From contig JAUILN010000002.1 in the NCBI GenBank assembly GCA_030432695.1, positions 496,001-560,000 on the forward strand: 64,000 nucleotides of DNA. Reading direction: 5' to 3'. Position 1 is the first letter of the stretch. Each line of letters opens with the position of its first letter. The stretch comes from a bacterium. GTDB lineage: Bacteria; Planctomycetota; UBA1135; UBA2386. The notes under the pieces were generated by a model, which was given only the letters and a program-made list of their open reading frames with translations, did no database searches and was not told the origin of the DNA. Shown here one piece after another: positions 7,356-17,261 of the stretch. A program made the position numbers and the translations under genes.

Positions 7356-9813
7356 ACCCTCACGCCACGACCGGGTGATGGAGCTCTTCGACCAGGCCTG
7401 CGAGCTGCCGGTCGAGGAGCAGGCCGCGTGGCTGGACCGACACTGCGACGATCCGGCGATGCGCCGTGAGGTCGAGGCGATGCTGCGCCAGGACTCGTCC
7501 GAGGATCCGCTGCTCGACCGTGAAGGCCACGGTGCGGGACTGGCAGACCACGCCGCGGCCTTGCTCGATGCCCCGACCCGCGCGTTCCCCGAGCGCATCG
7601 GCGACTTCCGCATCGTCCGCAAGGTCGGCGCGGGTGGGATGGGCATCATCTACGAGGCCGAGCAGGAATCGCCGCGGCGCCGCGTGGCGATCAAGGTGCT
7701 ACGCGACGAGTTCGTCGACCGCGCCCTGCTGGAGCGTTTCCGCCACGAGGCGCAGGCGCTGGGAAGGCTGCAACACCCCGGCATCGCGCAGATCCACGCC
7801 GCCGAGCTGACCGGCGCCGACGAACACCGCCGGCCGTACTTCGCGATGGAGTTCGTCGACGGCCTGCCGATCGACCGACACGCCGACGCGCAGGGGCTCG
7901 GCCGCGAAGAGCGTCTCGAGCTGGTCGCCCGGGTCTGCGACGCGGTCCACCACGCGCACCAGAAGGGCGTGATCCACCGCGACCTGAAGCCCGGCAACAT
8001 CCTGATGGCGCGGGACGCGACGACCACGCCGGAGGCCACGCCCGCGCCCGGCCGCACCACTCTGCGCACCGACCGCATCGGCCAACCCAAGGTCCTCGAC
8101 TTCGGCATCGCCCGGCTCACCGACGCCGACGTCCGCTCGGCCACGCTGCAGACCAAGGCCGGCGAGATCATCGGCACGCTGGCCTACATGAGTCCGGAGC
8201 AGGTCCGCGGCGACACCGACATCGACATCCGCAGCGACGTCTACGCGCTCGGAGTGTTGCTGCACAAGCTGCTGGTCGGCCGGCATCCACTTGGTCTGGA
8301 CGACTGCCCGCTGCACGAGGCGCCCCAACGAATCGCTCAGCGCGAGCCCGAGGCACTCGGGCGGATCGATCCGGGCCTGCGCGGCGACGTGGAGACCATC
8401 GTGCTGCACGCGTTGGAGAAGGACCGCGAGCAGCGCTACGGCTCCACCGCGGCATTGGCCGCCGACCTTCGCCGCCACCTCCAGGACCTGCCGATCGAAG
8501 CCCGCCCACCCAGCGGAATCGAGCAGGCGCGCAAGTTCGCGCGGCGCAACCGCGGACTGGTCGCCGGTCTCGTGGTCGCGGCCATCGCGCTGCTGGTCGG
8601 CGCCGCGCTGTCGATCGCCTTCGCGCTACGAGCCGCCGACGACCGTGACACAGCGCTCGCCGCGCAGTCGGCCGCGGAGGCGGCGCAGGCCAACGCCGAG
8701 GCGGCACGAGCCGACGCGGAGCGCGCCCGGGCGCTCGCCGAGGACGCGCGCCGCGACACCGAGGCGGTCGCCGAGTTCCAGGGCTTCGTGCTCGGTCAGC
8801 TCGACGTCCGCGACATCGGCGACGCGATCCAAGCCGCGCTCGGCGAGGAGCTGCGGGCCAGCCCGGCGTTCGAGGACTCGGCCGCGGGCCGGGCGCGCGT
8901 CGCCGAGACCCTGGAGACGGTCAACCCGACCAATCTGGCACGGCGCGCGTTGGAGCAGGGACTGCTGGCCGAGGCGGTGGCCCGGATCGACCAACGCTTC
9001 GTCGACCAGCCGTTGGTCGCCGCACGCCTGCACATCTCGTTCGGTGATGCCTACGCGGCGCTGGTGCTCAACGAGCAGTGCCTCGCCGAGTACGAGCGCG
9101 CGGTCGAGCTGCGCGCCGAGCGCCTCGGTGAAGACCACCCGCTGACCGTCCGCGCCCGCAGCCGACTCGGTCAGGTACTGGTCGGCCTGGGACGACTCGA
9201 CGACGCGGAGCAGGTGCTGCTCGAAGTCCGCAGCGACCTGGAGGCCGAGGATCCACTCGACGTCGGCGAGCACGCGGCCGTCCTGCACCGACTGGGGTTC
9301 CTGTTCGCCGGCCGGCAGCGCTTCGACGAGGTGGCCGAGGTGGCCCGCGCCGCGGCCGAAGGCTGGCACCGGATCGGCCAGGTCGACGAAGAGTGCGAGG
9401 CCTGGAGCCTGCTCGGCCAGGCCTTGCTGCAGCAGGGCGAGTTCGACGCGGCGCTCGAGCCGGTCACCCACGCGCTCGAGCTGGCACGCAGTCAGCAGGA
9501 GGAACCGACGCAGCAGGTGCTGATGCTCTCCAACAACCTGGCGTTCCTGCTGCGCCGGACCGGCCGCAAGGAGGCGGGCGCCCGCGCCTACGAGGAGCTG
9601 GTGCCACAGGTCGAACGCCAGTTCGGCGACGACGACCCGCGGACCATCCGCACGCTGCTGAACCTCGCCATCGCACTCCACCAGGTCGATCGCCGCGAGG
9701 ACGCCCGGCACTGGGTCGAGGAGGCGGAACGACGCGCCAGTCGGAGTCTGCCCGAGGGGCATGCGCTGGCGAAGGAGGCCCGGCAGATGCGCGAGAGCTT
9801 CGGACGCAGGTAG
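7345..9813 (+). CDS. Membrane Ser/Thr protein kinase with coiled coil and C-terminal repeats
   Basis: The 822-residue protein is a Hanks-type kinase. It has a Gly-rich loop GAGGMG (95-100), VAIK with Lys117, HRDLKPGN (211-218), DFG (252-254) and SPEQ (283-286). A Thr/Pro-rich insert sits between the catalytic loop and DFG. A single membrane segment (about 404-427) follows, then an Ala/Glu/Arg coiled coil (about 438-480). A long helical region comes last and looks like tetratricopeptide repeats (phrases such as LGFLFAGRQRFDEVAEVARAAAEGW). The kinase is expected in the cytoplasm with the repeat part across the membrane. It overlaps the sigma factor gene and probably acts in the same pathway. 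Its stop is only 4 bases from the convergent stop at 9818. Confidence 0.92.
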   Translation: MGTEPSRHDRVMELFDQACELPVEEQAAWLDRHCDDPAMRREVEAMLRQDSSEDPLLDREGHGAGLADHAAALLDAPTRAFPERIGDFRIVRKVGAGGMGIIYEAEQESPRRRVAIKVLRDEFVDRALLERFRHEAQALGRLQHPGIAQIHAAELTGADEHRRPYFAMEFVDGLPIDRHADAQGLGREERLELVARVCDAVHHAHQKGVIHRDLKPGNILMARDATTTPEATPAPGRTTLRTDRIGQPKVLDFGIARLTDADVRSATLQTKAGEIIGTLAYMSPEQVRGDTDIDIRSDVYALGVLLHKLLVGRHPLGLDDCPLHEAPQRIAQREPEALGRIDPGLRGDVETIVLHALEKDREQRYGSTAALAADLRRHLQDLPIEARPPSGIEQARKFARRNRGLVAGLVVAAIALLVGAALSIAFALRAADDRDTALAAQSAAEAAQANAEAARADAERARALAEDARRDTEAVAEFQGFVLGQLDVRDIGDAIQAALGEELRASPAFEDSAAGRARVAETLETVNPTNLARRALEQGLLAEAVARIDQRFVDQPLVAARLHISFGDAYAALVLNEQCLAEYERAVELRAERLGEDHPLTVRARSRLGQVLVGLGRLDDAEQVLLEVRSDLEAEDPLDVGEHAAVLHRLGFLFAGRQRFDEVAEVARAAAEGWHRIGQVDEECEAWSLLGQALLQQGEFDAALEPVTHALELARSQQEEPTQQVLMLSNNLAFLLRRTGRKEAGARAYEELVPQVERQFGDDDPRTIRTLLNLAIALHQVDRREDARHWVEEAERRASRSLPEGHALAKEARQMRESFGRR

Positions 9814-9817
9814 CCGA

Positions 9818-12250
9818 TCAGCGTCGGTCGTCGCCGGCCTCGGTCGCGGCGGAAGGCAGCGTGAAGACCTTCTCCTGCCGGACTCCGCCGCCGACCGAGA
9901 AGCCCGCGGTGCCCACCGCTCTCTGCCGGGTCACCGGACCGTCGCTCAGGGCCGCGGAGTCGCTGAGGAACGTCAGCTCGTAGTCGCCCGGGGCCAGCAG
10001 CAGCTCGACGCTGCGTTGATGGGGCGTGAAGAGGGTGATCTGCGGTTGGGGGAAGGCACCACTGTCCTGGTGCCCCGCGCGCCGGACCGCGATGCCGCTG
10101 AGTGCCCGCCCCGGCGCATCCCTCGGATCCTCGAAGCGCAGCAGGCAACGCGCCAGCTGCGGGAACGGCGCGAGGTCCACAGTCCTGCCGGCCTCGATGC
10201 GTGCTTCGCCGTTCCAAACCGCGATCCCCGACAGCAGATCGAGGACCGCGAGGTCGTAGTCACCGACCGGCATCTCGAGGTCGAAGCTGCCGCCCCGATC
10301 GAGCGGCACGACGACCGGGGGTTCCGCCGACGGAATGCCTGGGAACTGCGGCACGGCCGTGGCCCGGATCGCGAAGCGCTCGAAGGGCAGGCCTTGGGTG
10401 GACAGGGTGCCGCGTACCCGTCCGGTGAGGAGGAGCGTCGGATCGACGACGAGCGGGCCTTCGAGGTGAGACGCGACCTCGTCGAGCGGGAAGCTCAGCA
10501 CGTACGGCTCGGAGGCCACTGCGAGCCGCTGCACGACCGGCCGGAGGTCGCCGTTGCGCCATCGGAGCCGCGCTCGCCCCTCTGCGTCGAACGGTTCGAC
10601 GACGAGGCAGGGGGGCACGCCGTAGGAGCCCTGGTCCGCACCGTTGCGTCGCGCGCAGTGCCCCGACAACTTGACGGAGACGAACCACGGACCGGGTCCT
10701 GCGCTCTCGGGCATCGTGAACCCGAACTCGGTGCCCGAGAGCAGGACGATGTCGCGAGCAGGGTCGTCATTCCCGAGCACGTGGAGCCGGTAGGCCACAG
10801 AGCCGGGATGGTCCTCGTGCACCGCGAAGATCTCCAGCTCCTGCCGAGGGACACCGCGCAGTCGATACCGACCCTCCCGATCGGTTCGCACCTCGTGCGG
10901 CTGCGGACCGCTGAATCCGATGCTCTGGCCGGGGATCTCTGAGCGCACGATCCAGAACACGCGCGCACCCTCGACCGGCTCGCCCTCGCGATCGACGACC
11001 CGACCCGCGACGACCGCTTCCGGAGCGATCTCGATCACCACGCGCCGGACGTCTGCCGCGATCAGGTAGTCGTTCGGATCGATGACCCGCGCCGCGAAGC
11101 CGAACCCCGGCGCGAGCGCCTCGATCCGCAGCGAGCGCTGCGCGAGGCTCTGCGGCCCGACCCGCAACCGGACCAGGCCGTCGGCGTCGGTCTGCGGATC
11201 GCGGCCCCGATCGGACCAGAGCGACGCGATGAGCGGCGGTCCGGGTCCGACCTGAATCGTCTCCGTCGTCGCCACGCGCACGCCCGGCACCGGTTCGCGA
11301 TCACCGAAGGGCCGCCGCACCAGGACCTCGATCTCCGGTGAGGTCGCGGTCGCACCGTTGCCGTGCTCCACCAGCACCACGTCCTCGGCGTCGCCTTCGA
11401 GCACGGGCCCCTCGTAGCGGAGCTGGTTGATCGAGTCCCAGCCGTGCACGCGGAACCGCGAGTCCGACCGGCGGGTGAAGCGGAACCGCCCGTCCGCGTC
11501 GGTGCGCAGGACATGACGACACCACTCCTGCCCGACCTCGTACTCGACGTCGATCGACAACCCCACCACCGGCTCACCACCCGCCGACTCGGCCCGCCCA
11601 CTCACGAACCCGCTCGGCACCAGTTCGACGGTCAACGGCGTGCCCTGTGCGACCGGCATGCGCCGCCAGGTGAAGTAGCCCTCGGCCTCCACCCGGACCT
11701 CCAGCCCGGAGGGTGCCGCGCCGTGCAAGACGAAGCGACCTCGCGCGTCGGTGCGCGCAGCGCTGACGCGCGTCGGCGAGGCCGTGCCCAGCGCAGCCCG
11801 GTTGCGGATCACGCTGCGGGCGCGTACCGAGGCACCCTCCAGCGGTCGGCCCTCGACGTCCCGCACGGTGCCGGCCAGGGTCACCCCCGGACTCGCGACC
11901 ACCACACCGAGATCCACGTCCTGGCGACCGGGCCGATGGAAGTCGACGCTGGCGACCTCCAACGAAGCCTTCCCCTCGGCGGCGACGAGCACCGAGGTCG
12001 CGGTGCCGCGCGGCAGTCGATAGCTGCCATCCTCGAGGGTGTGGCAGGAGGCGCCGCGCAACACCTCCGCGGTGGTGGGCCGGTTCGACGCGATGCCGGC
12101 ATCGACCGGCAGGACCGCTGCGCCCGCCACCGGCACGCCGCGTTCGTCGACGATGCGGCCGGTGATCCACGGGTCCTGGGCGGTGGTTGGCGCGCAGGTG
12201 AAGACGAGGAGGGCAGCGGCCCCCGCGAGTCGTGGGAGGCCCGTCATCAT
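9818..12250 (-). CDS. Secreted carboxypeptidase-regulatory-like repeat protein, third gene of operon
   Basis: The 810-residue protein has a signal peptide (LAGAAALLVFTCAPTTAQ) and then a chain of carboxypeptidase-regulatory-like repeats. These include ITGRIVDERGVPVAGAAV near 30, GTVRDVEGRPLEGASV near 105, GRAESAGGEPVVGLSI near 190 and GRVVDREGEPVEGARVFW near 415. The 'DREGRYRLRGVPRQELEI' type phrase near 450 is shared with the two genes upstream. The C-terminus, RQEKVFTLP, corresponds to EAQEFVLSIP and GQEVVFRVP in the neighbours. Its ATG overlaps the stop of the 12247 gene as ATGA, so it is the last gene of a coupled three-gene unit. No catalytic residues are recognised; an exported binding or structural protein is the best guess. 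Confidence 0.85.
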   Translation of the reverse strand: MMTGLPRLAGAAALLVFTCAPTTAQDPWITGRIVDERGVPVAGAAVLPVDAGIASNRPTTAEVLRGASCHTLEDGSYRLPRGTATSVLVAAEGKASLEVASVDFHRPGRQDVDLGVVVASPGVTLAGTVRDVEGRPLEGASVRARSVIRNRAALGTASPTRVSAARTDARGRFVLHGAAPSGLEVRVEAEGYFTWRRMPVAQGTPLTVELVPSGFVSGRAESAGGEPVVGLSIDVEYEVGQEWCRHVLRTDADGRFRFTRRSDSRFRVHGWDSINQLRYEGPVLEGDAEDVVLVEHGNGATATSPEIEVLVRRPFGDREPVPGVRVATTETIQVGPGPPLIASLWSDRGRDPQTDADGLVRLRVGPQSLAQRSLRIEALAPGFGFAARVIDPNDYLIAADVRRVVIEIAPEAVVAGRVVDREGEPVEGARVFWIVRSEIPGQSIGFSGPQPHEVRTDREGRYRLRGVPRQELEIFAVHEDHPGSVAYRLHVLGNDDPARDIVLLSGTEFGFTMPESAGPGPWFVSVKLSGHCARRNGADQGSYGVPPCLVVEPFDAEGRARLRWRNGDLRPVVQRLAVASEPYVLSFPLDEVASHLEGPLVVDPTLLLTGRVRGTLSTQGLPFERFAIRATAVPQFPGIPSAEPPVVVPLDRGGSFDLEMPVGDYDLAVLDLLSGIAVWNGEARIEAGRTVDLAPFPQLARCLLRFEDPRDAPGRALSGIAVRRAGHQDSGAFPQPQITLFTPHQRSVELLLAPGDYELTFLSDSAALSDGPVTRQRAVGTAGFSVGGGVRQEKVFTLPSAATEAGDDRR

Positions 12251-14673
12251 CCATCGATCTCCGCGGTCGGAACCCGATCGGGAATGCTGAGCACGAACTC
12301 CTGCGCTTCGCGCGCGTCCGGGACGAACTCGCCGATTCCGCGCCGCGTGCGCGGACCCAGCCCCGAGCGGAGCAGTCGACCGACTCCCGGCTCGAAGAGG
12401 AAACGCATCGGAGTCGGCGCGAAGAACAGTTCGAACGAGTCACGGCCGGAGCCATTCGTCAGCGGCAGGTGGAGCGGCCATCGAACTCCAGCTTCGATGC
12501 CACCGGGTCCGTGCCAGAGCGCGCCGATGGACCTCCTGGCCGTCTCGCGGCTGATGCTCGCCAGTCGGACGTTCACGGTGATCAGGTCGGGCTCGAGGCG
12601 AAGCTCTTGATCGGAACCCGCCTCGACCAGCACCTCGTCGACGGCCAAGGCAACGTCCTGGCAGGTGAGGAGGTCGATCAAACCCAGCTCGAACCGACCG
12701 GGAAGCAGTTCGAATGCGAAGCGGCCCGCGACGTCCACCGGCACCACGAAGCCGAAAGGTCGCTGCGCCTGGCGTTCCGCGTCGAGGTCCGTCGCGCGCA
12801 CGGCGAGGCGCTCCGTGGGAATGCCATCCGCGAGGACGCGGCCATGCGCCCGGCCGGTCGCCAGCTCGGCTTCCTCGACGACGACCTCGCCGCCGTCGAC
12901 CTTGCGCGGATCGAAGCGTGGCAGCTCGAAGCGCAGGAGATATGGATGCGGAACGTGCGCGAGTCGTTCGACGCGCGGCTGCATTCCGGTGAGGGCATCA
13001 CGCAGCGGGAACTCGACGATGCCGTCCCCTCCGACCGGCACGGCGTCGAAGTCGTCGCCCTGGAATTCGGCCTGCTGGTCCCGTGCTCCACCCGACCACC
13101 GGCGGTTGCCGAGCAGCCAGACGGTCGCCGGCTCCGAATCCCACGAAGGGGGCAGACGCAGGCGCATCCTCGGCACCGGATCCAACCGGAAGTCGGCGAT
13201 GCCGTGTGCGGCCTCGGTGGTGTCGAGGCGCACCGCGGGCGGTAGCACGAAGTCCTGATGGCTCGCGAGGACCTCGAGCTCCCCCCGCGGCAGTCCGCGT
13301 AGCTCGTAGCGACCTTCCCGGTCGGTTCGAACCGCGTGGACCTGCTGGCCGCCGAAGTGGATCGAGGCGGAGCCCTCCGCGCGACGGATCCAGAACACGC
13401 GGGCGCCGACGACCGGAGCACCCTGTCGGTCGAGGACCGCGCCCGCCACCACCGCCTCGGGTTGCAACGCGATCTCCACTTCCGCATCGGCCGGGTCGAG
13501 ATCGCGCACCTCGAAGCACGCCGCATAGCCCACGGCCCGGACCCGCAGTTCGCCCGCCCCTTGCTTGCGTACATATCCAGGAACGTGCAGCCGCACCCGC
13601 CCCCGGTCGTCGGATGCGGGACAGCGACTGGCCGAATCCCATGGTCCGCCGAACCCGGGCAGCGCGATCTGCAGGCCACGCCCGCGGTCCGGAGCCCGCC
13701 GTATCGCCACGCACGCACCAGGGATCGGGCGGCCGGTCCCGGCGTCGCGCACCGTCACCTGTACGTGGGTCGGTGTCGAGGCTACGTCGTGGACCGTCTC
13801 GACGCCCCGCACGATGACGTCATCCGCCGCCGCTTCGAGCACCGGCCCCACCACCAGCGCGGAGAAGTCGGATAGCTCGCCGAACAGGCGCATCCGCCCC
13901 GGATGGGCCCGCGGGATCCGGAACCGCCCTTCCGCATCGGTGACGCTCCACGTGTCGTCGGTCGCCGGCACGCACTCGTAGCGCTCCTCCAACCGAAGCC
14001 CGGCCAGCGGTGTGCCGTCGGGCCCCAACGCCAACCCCTCGATCCAGCCGGTCGGCTCCAACTCGGCACGCAGCGGCACGCCGAGTGCGACGGGGTGCAT
14101 CGACCACCGCGCGTAACCGTCCAACCGCACGTCCAACTGGACCGCGGCCGTCGGCGCACCATGGAGTCGGAACGCGCCGCGCGCGTCGGTCTGCGTCACG
14201 GCAACGGGACGCATCGTCACGAGACCGACCGAGACCACGCCGAGCAGCGACTGCGCGGTGACCGTGGCACCGGCGAGGGGCCGCCCGTCGGTGTCCACGA
14301 CCGTGCCGGCAAGCACCGCTCCCTCGGGCAGCACCACGTTCGGCGGCTCGGGGGTCGCGGACGAACCGAGAAGCCCGGGCAGGAGTTCGATCCGCATCGC
14401 GACACGGCCGGGTGCCGCGACCCACAGCAGTTCCTCGCCGACAACGTCCAGGCGCAGCTCGCCATCCTCGCCGGCGCGGGCATGCGGGGCGTCGAGGACC
14501 TCGTCGACCGTGCGGACCGCGCCGTCGCGCACGGCGCAAGCTCCGTCGATCGGTCGACCGTGGACGTCGACGACGCGGAAACGGACGGATCGGCTCGGAG
14601 CGATCTCCTGGGCGGCGGCTGCAGCGATGACCAGCGACAGGGCCCAGGCCGTGAGCAATGGGCGGCAGGTCAT
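12247..14673 (-). CDS. Secreted carboxypeptidase-regulatory-like repeat protein, second gene of operon
   Basis: The 808-residue product starts MTCRPLLTAWALSLVIAAAAAQ, a signal peptide. An open frame continues to 16605, but the added 644 residues are Arg/Pro-rich and antisense-like, and they lie over the preceding gene, so they are rejected. Repeats of the carboxypeptidase-regulatory type follow the signal peptide, for example RVVDVHGRPIDGACAV near 32, GTVVDTDGRPLAGATV near 115 and GAVLDRQGAPVVGARVFW near 415. The C-terminal EAQEFVLSIP matches the paralogs. Both ends overlap neighbours by ATGA (14670-14673 and 12247-12250), so translation is coupled on both sides. Function beyond secretion and protein or glycan binding is not evident. 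Confidence 0.85.
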   Translation of the reverse strand: MTCRPLLTAWALSLVIAAAAAQEIAPSRSVRFRVVDVHGRPIDGACAVRDGAVRTVDEVLDAPHARAGEDGELRLDVVGEELLWVAAPGRVAMRIELLPGLLGSSATPEPPNVVLPEGAVLAGTVVDTDGRPLAGATVTAQSLLGVVSVGLVTMRPVAVTQTDARGAFRLHGAPTAAVQLDVRLDGYARWSMHPVALGVPLRAELEPTGWIEGLALGPDGTPLAGLRLEERYECVPATDDTWSVTDAEGRFRIPRAHPGRMRLFGELSDFSALVVGPVLEAAADDVIVRGVETVHDVASTPTHVQVTVRDAGTGRPIPGACVAIRRAPDRGRGLQIALPGFGGPWDSASRCPASDDRGRVRLHVPGYVRKQGAGELRVRAVGYAACFEVRDLDPADAEVEIALQPEAVVAGAVLDRQGAPVVGARVFWIRRAEGSASIHFGGQQVHAVRTDREGRYELRGLPRGELEVLASHQDFVLPPAVRLDTTEAAHGIADFRLDPVPRMRLRLPPSWDSEPATVWLLGNRRWSGGARDQQAEFQGDDFDAVPVGGDGIVEFPLRDALTGMQPRVERLAHVPHPYLLRFELPRFDPRKVDGGEVVVEEAELATGRAHGRVLADGIPTERLAVRATDLDAERQAQRPFGFVVPVDVAGRFAFELLPGRFELGLIDLLTCQDVALAVDEVLVEAGSDQELRLEPDLITVNVRLASISRETARRSIGALWHGPGGIEAGVRWPLHLPLTNGSGRDSFELFFAPTPMRFLFEPGVGRLLRSGLGPRTRRGIGEFVPDAREAQEFVLSIPDRVPTAEIDG

Positions 14674-17114
14674 CGATCGATCTCCTCGTTCGGCGTGGGT
14701 GGCGGAACGCGGAACACGACCTCTTGGCCGCCTGCGCCGACGACGTCGAAGCGCGGGCCTTCCAAGCGCTGGACCATCCAGGCCCCGCCCGCGGTGAGTG
14801 CACCGGCGCCGTTCTGCATGCGGAGCTGGTAGGTGCCCGGGATGAGGAGCAGGTCGAAGGAGTCCTGATCGCGGGCGCTGATCGTGCCGACCATGCGGTG
14901 TCGCGCCTCGCCGTCCAGGTGGCGATAGAGCTCGACGTCGCCGAGGGCACGGGCCGCGTCGGGGCCAGCTTCGGGCACGAGGCGCAGGGTGACCGGTGCG
15001 AACACCGGCGCGAGCTGGAGTTCGACGGCGCGGTCGGCAATTACCTCCTGCGGCTCGTCGAGTTCGAAGACGGCCAAGCCGGTCTCCAGGTCGACGAGGG
15101 ACAGCTCGTAGTTGCCCGGGAGCAGCTGCAGCGCGAAGCGACCGCCGGCGTCGACCGGCACCCTGATGCGCGCACCGGACGAGGACGCGCCACCAGCCGC
15201 AGCTACCACCGCGAACCGCTGCAGCGGCAGGCCGTCGGTCGACAGCTTGCCGTTCAGCCGGCCGGTGAGGAACGAGCCGGCGGGAACGTCGACCGTGGCA
15301 TCGCCGCCGGTGGGGATCGGCGGGGCCGGGCACGACAGCACGTACGGGCTCGGCAGCGCGGCGATCCACTGCAACTGACCGACGCCCTTGCCGTGCGGCA
15401 TGCCGAGGGCGCGCGCCATGCCGTCGTCGTCGAATCGGAGCACCGGGTAGGCGTTGGCCTGGACCTGGCCCTGCTGGTCGTCCGGAAGGGCGCTGGAGTC
15501 CGAACCGATCCGGAGCGAGGCGACCAACCCGTTCGGTCGGCGCACCTCGCCGAGTCGCAGTGCGACGCTGCGCCCGCGGTGCAGGGTGAAGTCCGCGGTG
15601 AGTGCACGGGTCTCGGTGGAGTCGAGGACCACCGCCGGCCCGGAGACGTAGCCGGGATGGGCGCAGAGGATCTCCACCTCGCTCCGCGGCAGGCCGTCGA
15701 GGCGGTAGCGCCCGTCGGCATCGGTGCGCACCGCGTGGGGTTGCGGAGTGCTGAGACCGGTGCTGCTCCGACGACTCGAACGCCGCAGCCAGAACACCTC
15801 CGCGCCGGCGATCGGATCGCCCTCCGCATCGACGACCCGACCGGTCGCGACCGCCTCGACCTGCAGCTCCACGGTCAGCACCGGCCCCTCCGCCTCGAGA
15901 TCGAAGTCCGCGAACCACGCCTCGTAGCCGGCTGCGCGCACCGCGATCTTGGAGTTGCGGCGCATCTCGCCACTCGCGGGCAACGGCAGGCGAACGCGCC
16001 CCTCGGCATCGGTCGTCGGGCAAGCACGCTTGCCCCAGGGTCCGTAGTTCGAGGGCACGCCGATCGTCCGGTAGTCCGGCACCTTGCCACCGACGCTCGA
16101 CCGGAGCCCGATTCGGGCACCCTCGATCGGCTCGTTCGAACCGGCGGCACGCACCCGCAACTCGAGGGTCTCCACTGCCACGGCACTCGCCTCGCTGCCG
16201 ATCGGCGCGAGCACCACGTCCTCGCGCGGCCCGTCGGCGATCGGGCCGACGAACTCGGTGCCCGTCTCCGGATCGATCCCCGCGGCCCGCCAACGGCCGG
16301 GTGCAAGTCGGGAGGCCCGGAAGCGACCGTCCGCGTCGGTCTGCATGCTCTGGTGGGACCCCGCCGTCGAGGCCTCGTAGCGGATGTCCACCCGCTGTCC
16401 GACCACCGGCCGGCCCTCGGCATCGACCACCCGGCCGCCGAGGTGACCGCCGGCGCGGAGCTCGATGTTCAACGGTGTGCCTTCGCCGACACCACTGAGC
16501 AAGACCGGGAAGTGGCCGTCTGCCCGGACCTCGATCCGGACCGCGGACCGACAGGCGTGCGGCAGCCGGAAGCGACCTCGCGCGTCGGTGCGCGCCGCGG
16601 TCCACGGGACCTGGCGGACGTTGCCGAGACTCCAGCTGCCGACGAGAGCGGAGTTCGCGAGGACCTGGGCATCCGGCACCGGATTGCCCTCCTGGTCACG
16701 CACGGTCCCGACGTGGGTCGTCCCCGGCAACAGGACCACCGGCGTGAGCTCGAGAGCGTTCTCCACCGGGTCGACGGCGCGCCATTCGATGCCCACGCGC
16801 AGCGCCACGCAGTCCCGCGCCGTGATGTCGAGGCTACTCGCGAACGGGACCTCACAAGCGAACCGGCCCTCGCGGTCGGTGGTGCTGTCCGGATGGGCGA
16901 TCCACTCCGCAACGGGCTCGACCGGCCGAGGAAGCGGCGCCTCCCGGACGGGCAGCACCACGTGGACCGCAGCACCCTCGATCGGCTCGCCGCGCGCGTC
17001 GACGACCACGCCGGTGATCCGCACCGGCCTCTGGCTGTTCGGATCGGCTCGCTGCGCTGCGAGCGATCCGACCGTGAGGAGCGAGAGCAGGACGGCGATT
17101 CCCCGGCACGGCAT
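14670..17114 (-). CDS. Secreted carboxypeptidase-regulatory-like repeat protein, first gene of operon
   Basis: The 814-residue protein begins MPCRGIAVLLSLLTVGSLAAQ, a signal peptide. At least four carboxypeptidase-regulatory-like repeats are readable: ITGVVVDARGEPIEGAAV near 33, GTVRDQEGNPVPDAQV near 125, GRVVDAEGRPVVGQRV near 220 and GRVVDAEGDPIAGAEVFW near 430. The C-terminus GQEVVFRVPPP matches the two downstream paralogs, as does the DADGRYRLDGLPRSEVEI phrase. It is the promoter-proximal gene of the three-gene unit, separated by 147 bases from the nuclease gene at 17262 on the same strand. No enzyme motif is seen. The three genes look like tandem duplicates that have diverged. Confidence 0.85.
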   Translation of the reverse strand: MPCRGIAVLLSLLTVGSLAAQRADPNSQRPVRITGVVVDARGEPIEGAAVHVVLPVREAPLPRPVEPVAEWIAHPDSTTDREGRFACEVPFASSLDITARDCVALRVGIEWRAVDPVENALELTPVVLLPGTTHVGTVRDQEGNPVPDAQVLANSALVGSWSLGNVRQVPWTAARTDARGRFRLPHACRSAVRIEVRADGHFPVLLSGVGEGTPLNIELRAGGHLGGRVVDAEGRPVVGQRVDIRYEASTAGSHQSMQTDADGRFRASRLAPGRWRAAGIDPETGTEFVGPIADGPREDVVLAPIGSEASAVAVETLELRVRAAGSNEPIEGARIGLRSSVGGKVPDYRTIGVPSNYGPWGKRACPTTDAEGRVRLPLPASGEMRRNSKIAVRAAGYEAWFADFDLEAEGPVLTVELQVEAVATGRVVDAEGDPIAGAEVFWLRRSSRRSSTGLSTPQPHAVRTDADGRYRLDGLPRSEVEILCAHPGYVSGPAVVLDSTETRALTADFTLHRGRSVALRLGEVRRPNGLVASLRIGSDSSALPDDQQGQVQANAYPVLRFDDDGMARALGMPHGKGVGQLQWIAALPSPYVLSCPAPPIPTGGDATVDVPAGSFLTGRLNGKLSTDGLPLQRFAVVAAAGGASSSGARIRVPVDAGGRFALQLLPGNYELSLVDLETGLAVFELDEPQEVIADRAVELQLAPVFAPVTLRLVPEAGPDAARALGDVELYRHLDGEARHRMVGTISARDQDSFDLLLIPGTYQLRMQNGAGALTAGGAWMVQRLEGPRFDVVGAGGQEVVFRVPPPTPNEEIDR

Positions 17115-17261
17115 CGGGGCATGTTAGAAGCCTGAGTCCCGGGAGACCATTCCGCCCGGTGCCCCAATGCCATGAGTTCCCGGCCGACCGGTCAACCCGT
17201 GCATTCGCGCTGATTCACGGGACCGGCCGATCCAAACGACACGGTCAGCGCGGCACATCTG

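Noticed and set aside
13325..13340. GGTTCGAACC resembling a tRNA T-loop
   Set aside because: It lies inside the 12247-14673 coding sequence and there is no cloverleaf around it.
14674..16605. Open frame that would extend the 808-residue minus-strand protein to 1452 residues
   Set aside because: The extension is Arg/Pro-rich, lies over the well-formed 14670-17114 gene on the same strand in another frame, and precedes a clear signal peptide starting at 14673. It is an effect of high GC.
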